Source: Apricaphanius iberus (lineage: Eukaryota; Chordata; Actinopteri; Cyprinodontiformes; Aphaniidae). Taken from it: a DNA stretch of 64,000 nt. The translations under genes and the position numbers were made by a program. Each line of letters opens with the position of its first letter. Position 1 is the stretch's first letter. The stretch covers positions 434,001 to 498,000 of the forward strand of contig JAPXFQ010002738.1 of NCBI GenBank assembly GCA_028564705.1, read 5' to 3'. Under the pieces are notes generated by a model. The model saw only the letters and a program-made list of their open reading frames with translations, had not been told where the DNA came from and did not search any database. Below, piece after piece: positions 58,195-64,000 of this stretch.

Positions 58195-58972
58195 TTTTTT
58201 TAAACCCGAGCCTTATTTCTAGCATGCATTCGCTCACCAAGACAAGTTTGGAGCCATTTGGAGTCCTTCGAGAGTAGCTTATACCCATTGGCAATTAGGG
58301 TATATCCATATAATGGGAGTTAATGGGGCACCCAAAGTGCAGCCTGTAAATAAGGTATTATCTGCCGCAAACTCCTTCATTTCACCAAGGTTTTGTTATG
58401 AATCACTAGCACTATTCAGCTGTGAGTTCAGAGCATCTCGGAGGTACTTTGTTGTTGTCATACTGGGTGTTTTACAGGCTTCTTTCCAACTATATTAACA
58501 CACGATCTCAATTACATCAATGCCATGCAGCACATAGTCTTAGCTTCCCAATTGCACAAATAAAATGACAAGTTGAACTAAGTTTCAGCTTTAACAGGCT
58601 GCGCAGACTACAGCTGCAATTCGCGGGCGGCTGCCACATCACTGAAATTGCCGTTTCTTGTATGTTGAATTTGTTTTTATTAAAAGTCTGTACAAATCAC
58701 AGAAGATAACAACGCAAATGTCTGAGATGCTCCAAGCTCAAAGGGGAATAGTGCTAGTAATTACTAACAAACGCATCTGGAAATGAAAGAGTTTTGTGGC
58801 AGATAATGCCTTATTTAGAGGCCGCATGTTGGTGCCCGACTCTCATTATATGGATATTCGCAGATTGCCAACGGATCTAAACTTCTCTCGAAGGACCCCA
58901 AGTGGCTCCAAACTTGTCTGGGTGAGTAAATTAACATAATAAATGCCAGAAATTAGGTCCAAAGTTAAAAAA
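58195..58972. mobile_element. Foldback/MITE with roughly 200-bp inverted arms
   Basis: The left arm (58201-58400) and right arm (58770-58966) are inverted copies. Shared words are agacaagtttggagccat/act, tggagtccttcgagag, atatccatataatg and aaggtattatctgcc. The centre is unrelated and non-coding. The same family occurs split at 17.5-18.6 kb. Confidence 0.75.
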
Positions 58973-59439
58973 TAATGTATCAATGTCTGAAAAGCAGCAT
59001 CAAGGTAGCTTGAAGAAAAACTTGAGGAACTTCTATCTTACTAGCTATCATTTAACCAAAACCAGACATATTACAGCTCATTCTGGACAGGCACTGGGTG
59101 GGAAACTGAGCCTCTTCTTTGCCAGGTTTGAAATATCAAGGCTATGTTCAACTGCATGCAACCTCCAAGGAAAGGGCATAAAATCCAAGTAGGGTTACAG
59201 GACCTGAAGGAGTACAGAGCAAAATGTTCCCACCTTGTGCTGCAGCTGGGTGGCGCTAATACGAAAACAAACCAGACCACATTTCTCCTGTTTTGGGTCT
59301 GCTAGAATCAGCAAAATGTTTTCTACCCGTTATTAGCGACAATAACCAAAGAATATGTCTGAGTTATACTTATTAATGTCTTCAAAGTCAGAAATGTACA
59401 TACCAGTTGATCATTGTCTCTTCAAACACTGGGGGAAAG

Positions 59440-59690
59440 CCCAGGTGATGATTTCATTCCGATTTCCAGGTGCTTGAAGGAGCTAAGACCCTCTGGGATT
59501 TCCAGATCCAATCGGACATGAGGGTGAAGGCCAACCAGTCGAACATTATGATTATTGATAAGCAGTGGAAGACAGCAATAATGATTGATGGAAACATCAG
59601 GAAACTGGAGAAAAACCAAGGGGTTAGGGTGGAGCTAGAAGAACCTGGCAGGTGAAGGCAGCTGTAGCGGATGTCGTTGTTTTTATTGGT
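59440..59690 (+). repeat. L1-like LINE 3' coding fragment
   Basis: The frame 59470-59655 reads LWDFQIQSDMRVKANQSN, IMIIDKQWKTAIMIDG and NIRKLEKNQGVRVELEE. This is a decayed form of the domain following reverse transcriptase in fish LINEs (normally ...VVDKQQKTAVVIDVAIP...). A short internal deletion is apparent. Confidence 0.6.
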
Positions 59691-59699
59691 GTCATATTT

Positions 59700-60590
59700 T
59701 GTGCCTTTATGATACTATAACATATAATGGCACCGTTAGGTTCATTTTACACTTACAGGAACGGAAATTTGACTGTGAAATCACTTTTCATTGCTGCTTC
59801 TAACGTCCTCCCAGCGTGTGAGTGAATCAAATATAGAAATGACAATAGTTACACAGACGGAGCTATTTTCAGCGGCTGTCCTTGACAAGAAATAGTTGTC
59901 CTTTTGAAACGGGGAGGGCGACAGACGGTTTATGGCAATAAATCTGCGAGAGTTCCGCTATGCAGAATCAGATGGCAAAGAGCAGCAGCTGTGCAGCTTA
60001 CACAGACCCGGGTGGCTATGTGTCAGTGAAGAACTGCTTGTTAATACTTAAAGTACTCCAAATAATTAAAGCTAATCCCATCGATTATGCATGTGTTACT
60101 TCCAGACGGGACTAATTTATTATCGGGATATCCATGTGGCTTTTTGCAAAGCTCCCAGCTAATCTAAAATGCTACAGTCAAGAGCTCTGATGGTAACCCT
60201 GAAAATAAATCACATTTCTTCACTCACTTCATCTTCAAAGGCTTTTATCCTGACTTTTTTATGCGCAGCAGCAGCCAAAAAACTTATTAGTAGACTTGAT
60301 AAAGTTTTGTACTAAAAAGTCTTAAAAATGACTTCCAGTGAACAACAAAAAAATCCCCCAAAGACACTTTTTGGCTCTCCTGCTTTTGGCATAGAGGCAA
60401 CCCCGTTTTGTCAATGTCAGTATGACAGTATTATGTCTTCTTTTTTAAAGGAGACATGAAAAAATCCCTTTTATTGTGTCTCTCTGGTGCATATACATGC
60501 ATATAAATATGAAAGAAAAAAAAACATCCATGCTGTTTTGAGTGAGATAAGGGTTTCTTAATTGATCATGCATTCAGTCTCTGATTGAGT
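59700..60590. other. Gene-free stretch
   Basis: Nothing was recognised. Confidence 0.4.
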
Positions 60591-60599
60591 TGTTCAAAA

Positions 60600-61215
60600 T
60601 CTGTCCGGCTTTCTACGTCACAAGCCTGAATATTGGAATATCCACACCCCGTCAGAGCGCTGTCTCCACCCACCAGGTACAGCAGTAAACAGCAGTTACC
60701 ATTCAGATTATGGAAACATAACGTTGAAGCGCCGTGCAAAATGCTCCGTTTTTGGCTGGTTAAAAGAGCTCAAAACACTTCGTCAGGTTCCAGTCGAAGA
60801 GGACAGAAGAGCGGCATGGGTTGACTGTTGTTTTTTATGGTAAGATGCTGGCAGTAAGGACGGGGAAGACGGGAGACGCGCCGCCGCAAGAAGCAGCTCA
60901 AAATCCGCGGAGGAGAGGTGAGACGCGCCGCCGAACTGAGCTGCTGAGAACCGGGAAGAAGACGGAGTTCTGGCGCAGAAGAGCGCCATAGGTTGGCTTT
61001 ATATTCGATGGAAGACTGAGGACCTGGCGCCACAAAGGGCTACTCAAACTCTGTGCAGATGACGGCAGACGAGCCGCAGATCTGAGCTACTCCAACCCAG
61101 GGGAAGACTGAGGACCTGCCGCCGCACGAAGCTCAAAGATCGGTGTCTCCGTGGTGCTAGAGAGCTGGAAGGATTTAGGGTCGGCGTCTCAGAAAGAAAT
61201 CGAAGCGACAGGTAA
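60600..61215 (+). other. GC-rich block ending at a donor-like site
   Basis: A locally GC-rich segment ends in gaagcgacag followed by gtaaac at about 61.21 kb. It contains imperfect repeats of gaagac-ggacctg-gccgc words about 100 bp apart. It could be a non-coding first exon of a gene beyond the window or a repeat. No protein was recognised. Confidence 0.25.
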
Positions 61216-62225
61216 ACAGTTAAATATATTATTTTAACTTTAAGTAATTTCTTAAATAACCATTCAGAAGTATATTGCTGAATTCTTTGAGTATCGGGTT
61301 TTCAGGAGATTCCCCCCCTACGGGAGCAGATTCTGGTTTAAACATGCATGGTTAAACTACTTTTTTTGTATGGTTGAACTACTGCAGCCATGTGTGTAGC
61401 TTTCACAGATAGAGGTAACCGTCACTATGTGAGTGGTGGGCGTGAGCAAATATTTTAGAAGCGTTCGGCGTGGCCAAGTTAGCAGCAGCTCGTGTAAAAT
61501 ATAATGAGCAGCAGAAAACAGTGGGACATACAGGTTGGTAACAATTGTTTCCTACAAGATATTTCCAACAAACAACTTCAGAAACTTTTTTTCAGAAACT
61601 AATAGACGAATTTTAAAATCGTAAAAAATTGTCATAATATGTTTTCTAACTACCCATTTCCGTCAACAGAGAGTTGATTGGTCAACCCAAAAAAACGGCC
61701 AGAGATCATTTCACCAGAACGGTGCTCTATAGCCTTTGTAATCAGTAGTCGATGCAACATTTTGCCTCTAGATGCTTTATATTGAAAAGACAGTTTATCT
61801 AATTTGGTATTTTGGCAGTTTGAACACCAGGAGGAGTAGAGAGCAACAAAACATACCGCTGTGTGTGTTTACATGCGTTTTAAACAAGCATTCTATGAGC
61901 TGCACTTCTAGTAAAAAACGTTCCACTCTCAAGCAAAACTTACTTTCAAGCTGTAGAAAATAAACTCTAGTTACACCACAGCAATGGTACGCTAAACCGC
62001 CATCAAAAATCAGCACCCCCTGCTGTCCTGATGGGGAATTGCTTTGCAAGACCAAAGGAGAAGTATAAAACGTGAACTACTCAGTCAGCACGTCTGTGTC
62101 TGGGTGCAAGCTCGCTGACGGAGAAGTATAAACTAGGCTTCAGACTTACTTTGTGACTTAAACCTGGACTTGGACTCCGATATTTGATCTGTATTTGGAA
62201 TAGGCATGTAGCAAATACTGGTATT
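61215..62225. other. Gene-free stretch
   Basis: No exon or element end was identified; the pair tggtcaacccaaaa / ggagaagtataaa suggests degraded repeats. Confidence 0.35.
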
Positions 62226-62229
62226 AGCT

Positions 62230-63230
62230 TGTTGTACAACCGTAAATCAGAAAACGTTGGGAATCAAACTGAAAACAGTACTTTGTTAAACGGTCTTTGA
62301 CCCGTATTGCATTGAAAAACGATACAACAGCACATTATTTTATGTTTTTCTCATTAATTTATTGCTTTTTTTCATAAAAACAAACAGATATTGCAATGCT
62401 GGTTCTTGCAAACGCTTTAAAAAAAAGTTGGACCAGTAAAGCGTTTACCACTTTGTAAGTCAAGTAGCCGTATCGTCTTCCGCCACAGCCAGGACTTTGT
62501 CATGTGTGCAGAATACCAAAAAATACCTGAACTGCTGCTTTACACGCTTCCACTGAGTGATGATCCATCCCGGATACCTCCCAGCCCAGAGAAGTCCACG
62601 TCACTTCTGGACACTGTTAACGTAGGGCTTCATTCTGGCACACTACAGATCATCTGCCATGTGTGGATGTAACTACGTATCGCGGTACTTTACAAAGGTT
62701 TGCCAAAGTAGTCCTCCTTGGCCCTTGTGGTGACATCAATTATAGATGAATGACGAATCTTGATGCAGTACCACCTAAAGGTTTGAAGAGCACAGTTGTT
62801 CATCTTAGGCTGGTGCCCTTGTCCTTTACGCACTGAAATTCCTCCAGATTCCTTGATTCTTTTAGTGATTTCTTGGACTGTTGGGGGTTGAATTTTCCAA
62901 ATCTCTTCCTTTCTTTGTTTTGACAAAAATTCTTTTTAAACATTTCAATAATAATAATTTCTCACGTTTGTTGGCAAAACCTCAGCCCATCTTTGCTCCT
63001 AAAGAACTAGACCTTTCTTGGATGCTGCTTTTATACCAAATCATAATTACAATCACCTGTTTCAAATCATATTCATATCTAACCAGTTTCCCTGATTACC
63101 AGCCCAAACCTGCTCCTGTCTCAACCATTTTTTGGAATATGTTGCAGGTCCGAATGACTTGCAAAGGATGTAGATTTACAAATGAATTCAACTGCACAAT
63201 GTAATAATGTGTAAGCACTAATTTGAATAA
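62230..63230. mobile_element. Decayed DNA transposon, class uncertain
   Basis: The left end resembles the fish family starting tacaaccgtaaatcagaaaacgttgg (two adjoining parts), and the right portion contains gcccatctttgctcctaaag, gctgcttttataccaaatca and tttttggaatatgttgcagg. These match the wording of a widespread fish DNA element that carries a transposase on the minus strand. No intact frame remains. Confidence 0.45.
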
Positions 63231-63529
63231 AAACTAGATCTCAAAGAAATATAATGTTCTCTAACAAACCTTCTAACAAACCAGTTAGATTTAAACTGAA
63301 ACTGTTTCACAATCCGTTTAACAGTTGGTTGGACTTTTGGTTGGTTCAATTTGAAGGTGAATACTGCCACCAAGTGGTCGGTGACTGTTATAGATCCATT
63401 TCGTGTGAATGAGGATGCAACCCCCAGGTGTAATGGTGCAGGGCCTTTTAAGTAGTTGCAGAAGCAATGTAGAAAAATAATAAAAGAGATCTAGATCTGA
63501 ACTTTTATTATAAACAAAAGGAAAAATAT

Positions 63530-64000
63530 TTGGAGTAATATTCCGCCTAAAGAACTCAGAAATTCTAAGATTAAAGTCACATATTTTCCAGAAAGAAACG
63601 TGGAAATTCTCTGATGTCAAAAAATAGAAAAATTACGACTTAAAAGACAGAAAATTTGAGAATAATTTAAGTTTTCTAGGAAAAACGCTTAATTTTTGAA
63701 TGCAGACAAGTAGAAAATTTGCGGGACAAAACTACGAAAATGTATGATTAAAAGGATACATTTTTTTCTAACAATTTTCTGACTTTACATTGTCAAAAAT
63801 ATCTTAGTTTATAAATAAAAAATCGAAGCCTTTAACCATAGAAATTTATTTTTTTCTCTCACAAATTGTCTTTTTTACCTACAAAAAATATATGAAATTC
63901 ATCTAAAAATTTCTGTCTTTTAATTTGCAATGTTATAATATAAAATAAGTTTTTTTTCTGGAAAACATGTGACTTTAATCTCAAATTTTCTTTTTTTCTT
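63530..64000. repeat. Degenerate tandem repeat related to 47.3-48.1 kb
   Basis: Words such as aattctaagattaaagtcac and gactttaatctcaaa recur with poly-A/T spacing. The block runs to the window edge. Confidence 0.6.

Overview
This is eukaryotic nuclear DNA, almost certainly from a ray-finned (teleost) fish. The sequence is AT-rich and intron-rich, and most of it is transposon debris of the kinds common in fish: Tc1-like elements, hAT and PIF/Harbinger-like non-autonomous elements, L2/Rex-type LINE tails and minisatellites. No prokaryotic genes, CRISPR arrays or rRNA genes were seen. Gene models were built by hand from splice signals, reading phase and recognised protein families; no alignment could be run.

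1-25 kb, plus strand: a small C-type lectin (CTLD) cluster. A broken copy (1291-2140) keeps a promoter, a signal-peptide exon and a collagen remnant. An apparently intact gene (9686-12615, 408 codons) joins a signal peptide, about 80 Gly-X-Y triplets and a CTLD. A second CTLD gene (18746-22378) has no collagen part. Both intact genes share the same four-exon CTLD layout and intron phases. They differ at the sugar-binding motif: EPN (mannose type) in the collagen gene, QPD (galactose type) in the other.

25-34 kb: mostly mobile DNA. It includes a 1,495-bp Tc1-like element with TA duplications, an internally deleted Tc1 relative, a tRNA-like SINE head, and a minus-strand exon for a THAP zinc finger whose frame is broken near its end.

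35-47 kb, minus strand: dedd, the death effector domain-containing DNA-binding protein, in four coding exons with a probable non-coding first exon near 47 kb. 52-57 kb, minus strand: the complete six-exon troponin C gene of the cardiac/slow type (tnnc1), with a MEF2-type site upstream. The rest, to 64 kb, is repeats, including a long inverted-repeat element at 58.2-59.0 kb.

The most unusual item is the collagen-CTLD gene. It looks like a defence lectin whose collagen stalk is attached directly to a simple fish-type CTLD, without the coiled-coil neck and single-exon carbohydrate domain of classical collectins. A second item is a set of perfect hairpins with interferon-response-like motifs in an intron of the neighbouring lectin gene.
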